DNA of 48,919 nucleotides. It comes from Oribacterium sp. GTDB taxonomy: Bacteria; Bacillota_A; Clostridia; Lachnospirales; Lachnospiraceae. The translations under genes and the position numbers were made by a program. Below the pieces are notes generated by a model that made no database searches, had not been told where the DNA came from, and saw nothing but the letters and a program-made list of their open reading frames with translations. The stretch lies in NCBI GenBank assembly GCA_004554245.1, contig SFND01000016.1:1-48919 (forward strand), given 5' to 3'. Shown here one piece after another: positions 1 through 9,200 of this stretch (the stretch's first letter is position 1; each line of letters starts with the position of its first letter).

Positions 1-175
1 GTCAATCGCCGATTAAATATACACGATTTCAGAATGAGAACGTCCATGTCTATTTTACCTGTCGATTTTCGATTTCAGGCAGGAAATCCATATACACGAT
101 TTTCGAAAAAAGCATCGCATGTCCAGTCGTTACTGTTCGGGCAAGGCGATGTCTTCATCCTCGTTTGGTTTTTGT
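1..175. other. Non-coding left edge
   Basis: No credible gene is seen. The stretch is relatively AT-rich and holds a short direct repeat, ATATACACGATTT, near 18-30 and again near 91-103. It is probably the 3' flank of a gene outside the window, because a terminator-like hairpin follows at 176-205. Confidence 0.4.
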
Positions 176-205
176 GAGACGCCTATGCCGAGCGTCTCTT
201 TTTGT
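176..205 (+). terminator. Rho-independent terminator of an upstream gene
   Basis: The arms GAGACGC (176-182) and GCGTCTC (192-198) form a 7-bp stem followed by TTTTTGTTT. The gene it ends must lie left of the window. The right arm is also the first part of a dispersed repeat that recurs near 5231. Confidence 0.6.
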
Positions 206-268
206 TTGCCCACCCCATTCGACTGCCTTTATCTATTTACATATCGGTCCCGCCCCGTGCAAACAAAC
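192..268 (+). repeat. Dispersed intergenic repeat D, copy 1
   Basis: This segment is nearly identical to 5231-5312. It shares GCGTCTCTTTTTG, CCCACCCCATTCGA, TGCCTTTATCTATTTAC and an arm pair GTTTGC/GCAAAC. Both copies lie in non-coding DNA just after or overlapping terminator hairpins. A shorter related block, GCGTCTCTTTACTTGCCTTTA, occurs near 44085 upstream of the symporter gene. The function is unknown; it could be a small RNA or a non-autonomous repeat. Confidence 0.6.
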
Positions 269-607
269 AAAAAAATCGACGATTTTTTCTTTGCGTGCGG
301 ATGCCGCGCTGGAATACTGCTCGATTTTTAGACGATCATCGAGCGCGGCCCGGAAATTTTCACTGGCGAACCGGGTGAAATAATAGTAGATAGTTTGCAG
401 TCACCTGTCATGCTTACAGCCAAAAAACATATCCAGTATTTTTATCATCAAACCATATTGGATAGTAACGTTGGCCAGGGGCGGCGAAGGGGCGGCAACG
501 GAGTACTGTTCCTACGTTGCTGCCCCTCCGGCTCCTGCCTGAATCCAGTTGACGAGTGAATAGTAACAGAAAAGCCCCGAAAAGTGACGATGTGCCGGTC
601 AGAGACA
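269..607. other. Non-coding region upstream of asnS
   Basis: No gene is supported. The region contains a hairpin at about 490-528 (GGGGCGGCAACG paired with CGTTGCTGCCCC, one mismatch) that overlaps a copy of dispersed repeat C. I looked for a T-box leader, common before aminoacyl-tRNA synthetase genes, and did not find the conserved T-box sequence. Confidence 0.4.
500..531 (+). repeat. Dispersed repeat C, copy 1
   Basis: GGAGTACTGTTCCTACGTTG followed by CTGCCCCTCCGG. It aligns with copies at 15515, 35415 and 41122 (consensus GGAGnACTGTGCTTCTGTTG then CCGnCCCTCCGG). This copy is inside a hairpin. Confidence 0.5.
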
Positions 608-636
608 TTGAAAACAGGGAAGCCTTACGCTATAAT
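608..636 (+). promoter_or_regulatory. Sigma-A-type promoter for asnS
   Basis: TTGAAA at 608-613, a 17-bp spacer and a perfect TATAAT at 631-636. It lies 55 bp before the asnS start, so transcription should begin near 643. Confidence 0.75.
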
Positions 637-691
637 CAGTTAAATCATCGCGGTTTTCTGAGAACATCCGAGATAGAAACAGAGGTTAGAG

Positions 692-2083
692 ATGAAAGTT
701 ACTACATTAAGAGAGATTTTCAAGAATAAAGAAGCCTACTATGATCAGGAAGTGACGGTCGGCGGCTGGGTCCGCTCGAACCGTGATTCGAAGCAGTTCG
801 GTTTCCTGACGATTTCCGACGGTACCTTCTTCACCCCGCTTCAGGTCGTTTACCATGACACCATGGCGAACTTCCAGGAGGTGGCGAAGTACGGTGTCGG
901 CGCGGCGGTCATCGTAAAGGGTAAGCTCGTGGCGACGCCGGATGCGAAGCAGGCGTTCGAGGTGCAGGCCGACGAGGTCATGCTCGAGGGTGCGTCCTCT
1001 CCGGACTATCCGCTGCAGAAGAAGCGTCATACGCTCGAGTACCTTCGTACGATCGATCATCTGCGTCCGAGAACCAACACCTTCCAGGCCGTATTTAAGA
1101 TCCGTTCCCTGGTGGCCTTTGCAATCCATCAGTTCTTCCAGGAGCGTGGCTTCGTATACGTACACACCCCGATCATCACCGCTTCCGACGCGGAGGGTGC
1201 GGGCGAGATGTTCCAGGTAACCACGCTTCCGCTCGACCAGGTTCCGATGACCGAGGACGGCAAGGTGGATTTCAGCCAGGATTTCTTTAACAAGAAGACG
1301 AGCCTCACGGTGTCCGGTCAGCTCTACGGCGAGACCTTCGCGCAGGCGTTCCGCAACATCTACACCTTCGGACCGACCTTCCGTGCTGAGAACTCGAACA
1401 CACAGCGTCATGCGGCGGAGTTCTGGATGATCGAGCCGGAGCTTGCGTATGCAGACCTCGATGATGTCATCCAGTGTGAGGAGGATATGCTGAAGTACAT
1501 GATTCAGTATGTGCTGGACAATGCTCCTGAAGAGATGGCCTTCCTCAACCAGTTCGTCGACAAGGGACTGCTCGATCGTCTCCACCACGTTCTGAACTCC
1601 GAGTTTGCACGTGTGACCTATACGGATGCGGTGAATGAGCTCATGAAGCATAACGATGAGTTCGAGTACAAGGTAAGCTGGGGCGTGGATCTTCAGACCG
1701 AGCACGAGCGTTACCTCACCGAGCAGCTGTACAAGCGTCCGGTATTCGTTACAGACTACCCGAAGGACATCAAGGCCTTCTATATGAAGCAGAATCCGGA
1801 TGGAAAGACCGTCGCTGCGGTCGACTGTCTCGTTCCGGGGATCGGTGAGATCATGGGCGGCTCACAGCGTGAGGAGGACTACGACAAGCTTCTGAAGCGT
1901 ATGAACGAGATGGGCATGGAGATGGATCAGTATGATTTCTATCTCGATCTTCGTAAGTATGGTACGACGCGTCATGGTGGTTTCGGTCTCGGCTTCGAGC
2001 GTGCCGTGATGTACATCACCGGTATGTCGAACATCCGCGATGTGGTTCCGTATCCGAGAACCGTTGGTAACTGCGATATCTAA
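692..2083 (+). CDS. asnS: Asparaginyl-tRNA synthetase
   Basis: A class II aminoacyl-tRNA synthetase of 463 residues that charges tRNA-Asn in the cytoplasm. The N-terminal OB-fold anticodon-binding domain occupies about residues 1-110 (VGGWVRSNRDSKQFGFL). The catalytic core follows, with motif 2 around TFGPTFRAENSNTQRHAAEF and motif 3 near the C-terminus (GFGLGFERAVMYITG). The family-typical VGNCDI-like C-terminal end is present. Length matches AsnRS. The ATG at 692 follows a purine-rich AGAGGTTAGAG. A strong promoter lies just upstream and a terminator follows at 2103, so the gene is probably monocistronic. The protein carries no low-complexity insertion, unlike several other enzymes in the window. 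Confidence 0.96.
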   Translation: MKVTTLREIFKNKEAYYDQEVTVGGWVRSNRDSKQFGFLTISDGTFFTPLQVVYHDTMANFQEVAKYGVGAAVIVKGKLVATPDAKQAFEVQADEVMLEGASSPDYPLQKKRHTLEYLRTIDHLRPRTNTFQAVFKIRSLVAFAIHQFFQERGFVYVHTPIITASDAEGAGEMFQVTTLPLDQVPMTEDGKVDFSQDFFNKKTSLTVSGQLYGETFAQAFRNIYTFGPTFRAENSNTQRHAAEFWMIEPELAYADLDDVIQCEEDMLKYMIQYVLDNAPEEMAFLNQFVDKGLLDRLHHVLNSEFARVTYTDAVNELMKHNDEFEYKVSWGVDLQTEHERYLTEQLYKRPVFVTDYPKDIKAFYMKQNPDGKTVAAVDCLVPGIGEIMGGSQREEDYDKLLKRMNEMGMEMDQYDFYLDLRKYGTTRHGGFGLGFERAVMYITGMSNIRDVVPYPRTVGNCDI

Positions 2084-2102
2084 ACAGATGATGAGCGCAA
2101 TG

Positions 2103-2129
2103 CGCCGGGGCGATGCCCCGGCGTTTTTT
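2103..2129 (+). terminator. asnS terminator
   Basis: A perfect 9-bp stem (CGCCGGGGC/GCCCCGGCG), a GAT loop and six T residues, 20 bp after the asnS stop codon. Confidence 0.9.
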
Positions 2130-2141
2130 AGATTTCCCGAC

Positions 2142-2209
2142 GTGACTGTCCAGACGTAGCTCGGCTTCCGACTACTGTCCGCCGAGTTACACTACATCTG
2201 GACAGTCAC
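2142..2209. repeat. Long intergenic inverted repeat
   Basis: The outer arms GTGACTGTCCAGA (2142-2154) and TCTGGACAGTCAC (2197-2209) match perfectly over 13 bp. Inside them GTAGCTCGG pairs with CCGAGTTAC allowing one G-T pair. The whole 68 bp would fold into one long hairpin. It has no T tract, so it is unlikely to be a simple terminator. The rest of the 2084-2403 gap is AT-rich and shows no gene. Confidence 0.7.
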
Positions 2210-2403
2210 AGACAGATAGTATCGAGTGCTATGCCTGCGGTATGCAAAGTACCGGAAATTTTTGCCGAAACAACTGCTCTAAAAGAAGAAAATTTATGTC
2301 TGGTGAACCAGTATGCCATATTGAATTGTGGTAAATTGTGTAATTATTACGAAACACCTATGTAAAATTCGTTATTCTACTGTCAAAATAACCATTTTCT
2401 TAG

Positions 2404-2432
2404 TTAACATGCGGGACGTAGAGTGCTATACT
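2404..2432 (+). promoter_or_regulatory. Promoter of the glgC-glgD operon
   Basis: TTAACA at 2404-2409, a 17-bp spacer and TATACT at 2427-2432, about 50 bp before the glgC start codon. Confidence 0.7.
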
Positions 2433-2483
2433 ATGTACAGCTAGATATTTTTCTACTACTTATATTACTAATGAGGTGATGAC

Positions 2484-3758
2484 GTGATTAAAAAAGAAAT
2501 GATCGCCATGCTGCTCGCTGGCGGCCAGGGCTCTCGCCTTGGCGTACTCACAAAGAATGTCGCAAAACCTGCTGTATCCTTCGGTGGAAAGTATTCGATC
2601 ATTGACTTCCCACTGTCGAACTGCATCAATTCAGGTGTAGATACAGTCGGCGTTTTGACGCAGTACAAGCCTTTACGTCTGAATGCCCACATCGGAATCG
2701 GTATTCCGTGGGATCTGGATCGTAACAGAGGAGGCGTAACGATTCTGCAGCCGTATGAGTCGCAGAACGGTGCGGACTGGTTCTCAGGCACAGCAAACGC
2801 GATCTACCAGAACATCGAGTATATCGATAATTATAGCCCGGATTATGTACTCATCCTTTCCGGTGACCACATCTATAAGATGGATTATGAGGTTATGCTC
2901 GAGTACCATAAGGCGATGAATGCCGACTGTACGATTGCGTCGATGCCTGTTCCGATGGAGGAGGCGAGCCGTTTCGGTATCACTGTAACCGATGAGAATA
3001 ACCGTATCATCGACTTCCAGGAGAAGCCGAAGGTACCGAAGTCAAATCTTGCATCCATGGGTATCTATATCTTCTCATGGCCGGTGCTTCGTGAAGCGCT
3101 GATCACGAACAAGGATGTTCCAGGTGAGGATTTCGGTAAGCACATCATCCCTTATCTTTTCAATAAGGGCAGCCGCATCTTCGCATATGAGTTTAACGGC
3201 TACTGGAAGGATGTCGGAACACTCGAGTCCTACTGGCAGGCCAACATGGAGCTCGTATCGATCATTCCGGAGTTCAACCTCTACGAGGAGTACTGGAAGA
3301 TCTATACCGACACGAAGAACCCGTCACCACAGTTTATTTCCCAGAACTCTCACGTAGAGCGCTGCATCATCGCAGAGGGCTGTGAGATCCATGGTGAGGT
3401 TCATAATTCTGTCATCGGCGAGGGTGTCACCATCGAGTCCGGTGCAGTGGTGAACGATTCTGTCGTCATGTCCGGTGCAACCATCGGCGCAGGTACCAGA
3501 ATCGATAAGGGCGTCATCGCACAGAACGTAAAGATCGGTCAGAACTGTGAGATCGGTGTCGGTGAGTTCGAGCCGAGTGTATATGATCAGAGAGTTTACA
3601 ACGCAGAGCTGGCCACCATCGGCGAGAATTCTGTGATTCCGGACAATGTAAAGGTCGGAAGAAACACCGCAATCTATGGCGTAACGACAGTAGAGGATTA
3701 TCCTGACGGATTACTCGCAAGCGGCGGAGCAATCATCAAGGAGGACGGAACATTATGA
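2484..3758 (+). CDS. glgC: Glucose-1-phosphate adenylyltransferase, catalytic subunit
   Basis: Makes ADP-glucose from ATP and glucose-1-phosphate, the committed step of bacterial glycogen synthesis. The 424-residue protein begins with the nucleotidyltransferase signature LLAGGQGSRLGVLTKN. It continues with KPAVSFGGKYSIIDFPLSN, the sugar-phosphate region FQEKPK and the conserved YWKDVGT motif. The C-terminal third (from about residue 290) is a left-handed beta-helix with hexapeptide repeats. The start is GTG at 2484, preceded by GAGGTG. The stop overlaps the glgD start (ATGA), so the two subunits are translationally coupled, as expected for a heteromeric enzyme in Firmicutes. Confidence 0.95.
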   Translation: MIKKEMIAMLLAGGQGSRLGVLTKNVAKPAVSFGGKYSIIDFPLSNCINSGVDTVGVLTQYKPLRLNAHIGIGIPWDLDRNRGGVTILQPYESQNGADWFSGTANAIYQNIEYIDNYSPDYVLILSGDHIYKMDYEVMLEYHKAMNADCTIASMPVPMEEASRFGITVTDENNRIIDFQEKPKVPKSNLASMGIYIFSWPVLREALITNKDVPGEDFGKHIIPYLFNKGSRIFAYEFNGYWKDVGTLESYWQANMELVSIIPEFNLYEEYWKIYTDTKNPSPQFISQNSHVERCIIAEGCEIHGEVHNSVIGEGVTIESGAVVNDSVVMSGATIGAGTRIDKGVIAQNVKIGQNCEIGVGEFEPSVYDQRVYNAELATIGENSVIPDNVKVGRNTAIYGVTTVEDYPDGLLASGGAIIKEDGTL

Positions 3759-4876
3759 GAGCGATAGGTATTATTTTAGCAGGTGGTAATAACAAGCGTA
3801 TGCGGGAGCTTTCGAATAAGAGAGCGATCGCTGCGATGCCGGTAGCCGGATCCTTCCGTGCCATCGACTTCGCTCTTTCCAACATGTCGAACTCTCATGT
3901 TCAGAGAGTGGCTGTACTGACACAGTACAACTCCAGATCTCTGAACCAGCACCTTTCCTCCTCGAAGTGGTGGGATTTCGGTCGTAAGCAGGGTGGGCTG
4001 TATGTTTATACACCGACCATCACCGCAGAGCACAGCGACTGGTTCCGTGGCACCGCCGACGCACTGTATCAGAACCTCGATTTTCTGAAGCAGTCTCATG
4101 AGCCATATGTCATCATCGCTTCCGGCGACGGCATCTACAAGCTCGACTACGCAAAGGTGCTCGAGCATCACATCAACAAGAAGGCAGATATCACCGTAGT
4201 GGTGAAGACCATGGAGCCGAACACGGATGCTACCCGCTTCGGCTGCGTAAAGATGAACGAGGACGGCCGGATCGTCGACTTCGAGGAGAAACCGATCGCG
4301 ACCGACGCGAACACCATCTCCTGCGGTATCTACGTCATCCGTCGTCGTCAGCTGATCGAGCTCCTCGAGAAGGCACACGATGAGGATCGTACCGATTTCG
4401 TCAGTGATATCCTGGTACGCTATAAGAACGTAAAGCGCATCTATGGTTATAAGATCGACACCTACTGGGCAAACATCGCGTCCGTCGAGTCGTACTATAA
4501 GACCAACATGGATTTCCTGAACCGTGATATCCGCGAGTTCTTCTTCAAGGAGCTGCCGGGTATCTACACGAAGCTCGAGGATAATCCTCCTGCGAAGTAC
4601 AACCCGGACTGTAACGTGCGTCACTCGATTCTCGCAAGTGGCTGCATCATCAACGGTACCGTCGAGAATTCCGTTCTGTTCCGTAAGGTTTATGTCGGAA
4701 ACAACTGCGTGATCAAGAACTCGATCATCCTGAATGATGTATACATTGGCGATAATACCGTTATCGAGAACTGTATCGTCGAGAGCCGCGACACGATTCG
4801 TGCCAACACGACCTACATCGGTACGCCGGACGACATCAAGATCGTCGTAGAAAAAAATACACGGTATCAGATGTAA
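3755..4876 (+). CDS. glgD: Glucose-1-phosphate adenylyltransferase, regulatory subunit
   Basis: The second ADP-glucose pyrophosphorylase subunit, 373 residues. It has the same fold as GlgC, but the N-terminal loop is altered (ILAGGNNKRMRELSNKRAIA), as is typical for GlgD proteins, which modulate GlgC and have little activity alone. A beta-helix C-terminal domain follows (CNVRHSILASGCIINGTVEN and similar turns). It overlaps glgC by 4 bp, and spoVG follows after 15 bp, so all three genes are probably one transcript. The fusion-free GlgC/GlgD arrangement is characteristic of Clostridia and Bacilli. Confidence 0.93.
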   Translation: MRAIGIILAGGNNKRMRELSNKRAIAAMPVAGSFRAIDFALSNMSNSHVQRVAVLTQYNSRSLNQHLSSSKWWDFGRKQGGLYVYTPTITAEHSDWFRGTADALYQNLDFLKQSHEPYVIIASGDGIYKLDYAKVLEHHINKKADITVVVKTMEPNTDATRFGCVKMNEDGRIVDFEEKPIATDANTISCGIYVIRRRQLIELLEKAHDEDRTDFVSDILVRYKNVKRIYGYKIDTYWANIASVESYYKTNMDFLNRDIREFFFKELPGIYTKLEDNPPAKYNPDCNVRHSILASGCIINGTVENSVLFRKVYVGNNCVIKNSIILNDVYIGDNTVIENCIVESRDTIRANTTYIGTPDDIKIVVEKNTRYQM

Positions 4877-4891
4877 CAGGAGGATCGAAGC

Positions 4892-5167
4892 ATGCAGATA
4901 ACAGATGTACGGATCCGCAAGGTGGATAAGGAAGGCAAGATGAAGGCGATCGTCTCCATCACCTTCGATAATGAGTTCGTCATCCACGATATCAAGGTGA
5001 TCGAGGGTGAGAAGGGTCTCTTCATCGCGATGCCGTCCAGAAAGACGGCGGATGGTGAGTACAGAGACATCGCACATCCGATCAAATCTTCGACCAGAGA
5101 AGCGATCCATGAGATCATCCTGGATAAGTATCAGGCGGAGATGATTTCCGAGACGGAAGGATATTGA
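4892..5167 (+). CDS. spoVG: SpoVG family regulator
   Basis: A 91-residue SpoVG protein, starting MQITDVRIRKV and containing the family core SITFDNEFVIHDIKVIEG and LFIAMPSRK. SpoVG is a small nucleic-acid-binding regulator conserved in spore formers and non-spore formers alike, so it is not evidence of sporulation. AGGAGG lies upstream of ATG 4892. The gene follows glgD after 15 bp and ends in a strong terminator at 5181. Confidence 0.95.
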   Translation: MQITDVRIRKVDKEGKMKAIVSITFDNEFVIHDIKVIEGEKGLFIAMPSRKTADGEYRDIAHPIKSSTREAIHEIILDKYQAEMISETEGY

Positions 5168-5180
5168 TTTCAATAGTATA

Positions 5181-5213
5181 TGGCGCAGGGCGAGAGCCCT
5201 GCGCCATTTTTCG
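5181..5213 (+). terminator. Terminator after spoVG
   Basis: A perfect 11-bp stem, TGGCGCAGGGC/GCCCTGCGCCA, with a GAGA tetraloop and a T tract. It ends the glgC-glgD-spoVG unit. Confidence 0.92.
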
Positions 5214-5230
5214 ATAAGGGACTTCGGCAG

Positions 5231-5312
5231 GCGTCTCTTTTTGTTTGTTTGCCCACCCCATTCGATTGCCTTTATCTATTTACTTATCGGCCCCGCTCCA
5301 TGCAGGCAAACG
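5231..5312 (+). repeat. Dispersed intergenic repeat D, copy 2
   Basis: The second copy of the segment at 192-268, differing by a few substitutions and an extra GTTT. It begins 18 bp after the spoVG terminator. The remainder of the gap, 5313-5514, shows no gene. Confidence 0.6.
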
Positions 5313-5514
5313 AGAAGAGGTGCCCGGTATGGACATCCCTTAAAAATTATCCGCCTTACAAAATCACCCCGGCTGAACTGTTACCGTCTCTTTAAATATA
5401 TCCATTCATGGAATCGCTTATATGATGTGAAATATATTAATTTGTGTTATGATGGCGTGTACGGTGGGACCGGACGGAGAGTAGGATATCCTTCGGTGCT
5501 GCTTTTGTTGTGCT

Positions 5515-5576
5515 TATAATCGTTAACAACCGTTACCATTCAGACAAGCGTCTGGAGAGTCGCTCTGAACGGTGAC
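5515..5576 (+). promoter_or_regulatory. -10 box and 5' stem-loop of pth leader
   Basis: TATAAT at 5515-5520 has only a weak -35 (TTCGGT at about 5492). A transcript starting near 5527 would immediately form a stem of GTTACCATTCAGA (5532-5544) and TCTGAACGGTGAC (5564-5576), 11 of 13 positions complementary. The stem ends 8 bp before the GGAGG of pth. It may stabilise the mRNA or control translation. Confidence 0.45.
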
Positions 5577-5595
5577 TGCTATATGGAGGAGTTTT

Positions 5596-6189
5596 ATGTA
5601 TCTGATTGCGGGTCTGGGAAATCCGGAGAAGAAATATATCGGTACACGTCATAATACGGGTTTCGCGGCGGTGGAGGCGCTCTGCGAGAAGCTGGGCGGG
5701 CTGAAGCTGAACGAGACGAAGTTTCAGGGGGTCTATACGAAGGCACGGGTGATGACGCCGGCGGGGCCGGAGCAGCTCATCATCGTGAAGCCGCTGACCT
5801 ACATGAACCTGTCGGGCAACTGCATCGCGCCGCTCGCGAACTTCTATAAGATTCCGGCGGAGCAGGTCATCGTGGTGTCGGATGACATCAACCTCGCTGT
5901 CGGTCGCATGCGGATCCGGAAGGGTGGCTCGGCGGGTGGTCACAATGGCCTCAAGTCCATCATCCAGTGCCTCGGCACGGATCAGTTCCCGCGGGTGCGG
6001 GTCGGTGTCGGTCAGAAGCCAGAGTACATGGACCTCGCGGATCATGTGCTCGCGAAGTTCGATCGGAACGACGCAGCGGTGATGGCGACTACCTACGACG
6101 CGGTGGCGGATGCCATCCTCGACATCGTGAACCAGGGCGTGGAGCACGCGATGAATCACTATAATCCGATGAACTGCGCGCAGGCATAA
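5596..6189 (+). CDS. pth: Peptidyl-tRNA hydrolase
   Basis: Releases peptides from prematurely dissociated peptidyl-tRNA. The 197-residue protein starts MYLIAGLGNPEKKYIGTRHN, the Pth signature with the catalytic His, and has VKPLTYMNLSG, VSDDINLAVGRMRIRKGG and GHNGLKSI downstream. The start at 5596 is chosen over an in-frame ATG at 5572 because GGAGG sits at 5585-5589 and homologues begin at this Met. It stands directly before mfd, as in Bacillus and Clostridium (spoVC-mfd), but the small gene often found between them (fin) is not present. Confidence 0.95.
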   Translation: MYLIAGLGNPEKKYIGTRHNTGFAAVEALCEKLGGLKLNETKFQGVYTKARVMTPAGPEQLIIVKPLTYMNLSGNCIAPLANFYKIPAEQVIVVSDDINLAVGRMRIRKGGSAGGHNGLKSIIQCLGTDQFPRVRVGVGQKPEYMDLADHVLAKFDRNDAAVMATTYDAVADAILDIVNQGVEHAMNHYNPMNCAQA

Positions 6190-6298
6190 GCCGGCGCGCC
6201 GATGATACCGACGACGCAGTGCTGCCCTGTGCGCGCTGCGTTTTCCGACGGGCAGGCTGTTCCGGATGCCTGCACTCCATGTGCTCAGTAGAGGAAGT

Positions 6299-9200
6299 AT
6301 GATGATCAACCCATTTCTGAAAACCGAAAGCTATCAGGCGCTGCAGCAGGCCCTCACCGCGGGTGTGGGTCCGCTTGCAGTGACCGGAACCGTGGATCCG
6401 GTGAAGGCACAGCTCCTGGTGTCGCTCCAGAACACCCGGAAAACGAGCGCACGGGCGACCCGGGCCGCATCGACACCGGAAGTCCTCGACGCCGGAAAGA
6501 CAGCCCAGGCGACGAAGGGCAGCAACGACCGGCGTCCGTGGAAGCTGCTGGTCGTGAAGGATGAGGCGACGGGCAAGCGCTTCATGCGCGACATCCATGC
6601 TTTTGCGGAGCAGGCCTGGTACTACCCGGCGAAGGATTTTCTCTTCTATCAGGCGGATACCCAGGGGACGCTCATCACCCGGCAGCGGGTCGAGGTGCTG
6701 AAGCACATCATGGAGGACGACGGCGGCGTCGTGGTCGCCAGCATTGACGCACTCATGGACCGGGTGCTCGGACGGGAGAACTTCTCGGAGTCCGTGCTGA
6801 CGGTCGAGCCGGGGATGACGATGGAGATGGAGGCACTCTCCACGAAGCTGTCGTGCCTCGGCTATGAGCGCGTGGTTGAGGTCGACGCGATGGGTGAGTA
6901 CTCGATCCGCGGCGGGATCGTCGACGTCTACCCGTTCACCTCGGAGAATCCGGTCCGCATCGAGTTCTGGGACACGGAGGTCGACGGCATTCGGACCTTC
7001 GACGCGGAGACGCAGCGCTCGATCGACACCCTGGACAGTGTGGAGATCTACCCGGCGTCCGATCGTGCGGACAGCGCGGCCGGTGAGAAGCAGGAGGTGA
7101 GTCTCCTCGATTATTTCGATGAGCGTACCCTGCTCTTCCTTGATGAGCCGGATCGTCTCCGGGAGCGGGGCACGGCGGTCGAAACCGAGTTCCGCGAGAG
7201 CTTCGAGGCGCGGGTGGAGGAGATGCAGCACCACGCGAAGCTGGCGGCGACCCTCGAGGCGCAGGGCCTCGCAGAGAAGGACGAGCGCGATCCGGACAAG
7301 CTGATCTACGGCATCGACCAGATCATGGAGCGGCTCGACACGCCACGGACGATCGCCTTCAGTGCCCTCGGCACGAACCTGAGCGCGCTGAAGACAAAGC
7401 AGTGCTTCCACTTCGAGACGGCCGAGGTGACGCCGTACAGTAAGTCCGGCTTCGAGATGCTGCTGAAGGATCTTCAGCGCTGGCAGAGCGAGCAGTACCA
7501 GATCGTGCTGCTGAGCCCGTCCCGGACCCGTGCGTCGCGTCTCGCACAGAACCTCCGTGACTACGATCTGCGGGCCTACTGCCCGGATGTGCCGGAGGCC
7601 AATGCAGGCGGCGCGTCAGCAGATGGCGCAGCCGGCACCGGCAACCTGGCGGGAGCGAATGCGTCGAGCGCAGGTACAAAGCAGAGCACGACAGCATTGG
7701 CCTCGGGTAAGGCGGCCAACATGAGAAGCGGTCAGGGCAGCAGCCTGTCGGCGCAGATCCTCGATGTGGCCGGACGGGAGATCCGTGCGGCACATGAGGC
7801 GGAGACGCGCGGAGCCATCATGGTCATGTTCGGTGTGCTGAACACGGGCTACCAGTTCCCGGCGGAGCGCTTCGTGCTGCTCACCGAGGGCGACATGTTC
7901 GGCAACACGAACGCAGTTCAGAAGAAGCGGAAGCAGAAGAAGCTCGACGGTCAGCACATCGTGAAGCTGAGCGAGCTGAGTGTCGGCGATTACGTGGTGC
8001 ATGAGGACCACGGCATCGGCATCTACCGCGGCATCGAGCGCATCGAGAGCCAGGGCGTGACGAAGGACTACATCAAGGTCGAGTACGGCGACGGCGGTAA
8101 TCTCTACCTGCCGGCGACCCGGCTCGAGGGTATCCAGAAGTACGCGGGTGCGGAGGCGACGAAGCCGAAGCTGAATAAGCTCGGTGGCACGGAGTGGACG
8201 AAAACCCGCTCACGTGTGCAGCATGCTGTAAAGGAGATCGCACGTGACCTCGTAAAGCTCTATGCGGCGCGGCAGTCGGAGTCCGGCTACCAGTTCGGGC
8301 CGGATACCGTCTGGCAGAAGGAGTTCGAGGAGATGTTCCCGTACGAGGAGACGGTCGACCAGGACCTCGCCATCGAAGCGGTGAAGCACGACATGGAGAG
8401 CCATAAGATCATGGACCGCCTGATCTGCGGTGACGTCGGCTACGGTAAGACCGAGGTCGCACTGCGCGCCGCCTTCAAGGCCGTGCAGGACAGTAAGCAG
8501 GTGGCCTACCTCGTGCCGACCACCATCCTCGCGCAGCAGATCTACAACACCTTCGTCGAGCGTATGAAGGGCTTCCCGGTGAACATCGCGCTGCTGTGCC
8601 GCTTCCGGACACCGCAGCAGATCCGAAAGTCCCTCGACGACCTGAAGGCCGGTCGTGTCGATGTCGTCATTGGCACCCACCGTCTGCTCAGCAAGGACGT
8701 CGAGTTCCGGAACCTCGGCCTTCTGATCGTCGACGAGGAGCAGCGCTTCGGCGTGACGCATAAGGAGCGCATCAAGAATTTGAAGAAAAACGTCGACGTG
8801 CTGACGCTGACGGCGACGCCGATCCCGCGGACGCTGCACATGTCGCTGGTCGGCATCCGTGACATGTCGGTGCTCGAGGAGCCGCCGATCGACCGTGTGC
8901 CGATCCAGACCTATGTCATGGAGTACAACGACGAGCTCGTGCGCGAGGCGATCAACCGCGAGCTTGCGCGAAACGGCCAGGTGTACTATGTCTACAACCG
9001 GGTCAATAACATCGCAGACGTCGCGGGGCATGTGCAGAAGCTCTGCCCGGAGGCGCGCATCGCGTATGCGCATGGCCAGATGTCGGAGACGCAGCTCGAG
9101 GATATCATGTTGCGCTTCATCAACGGCGAGGTCAATGTGCTGGTGTCGACGACGATCATCGAAACCGGCCTCGACATCCCGAATGCGAACACGATGATCA

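Noticed and set aside
269..691. T-box leader before asnS
   Set aside because: Aminoacyl-tRNA synthetase genes of Firmicutes often have one, but the conserved T-box sequence and antiterminator/terminator pair are not visible, and the promoter is only 55 bp from the start.
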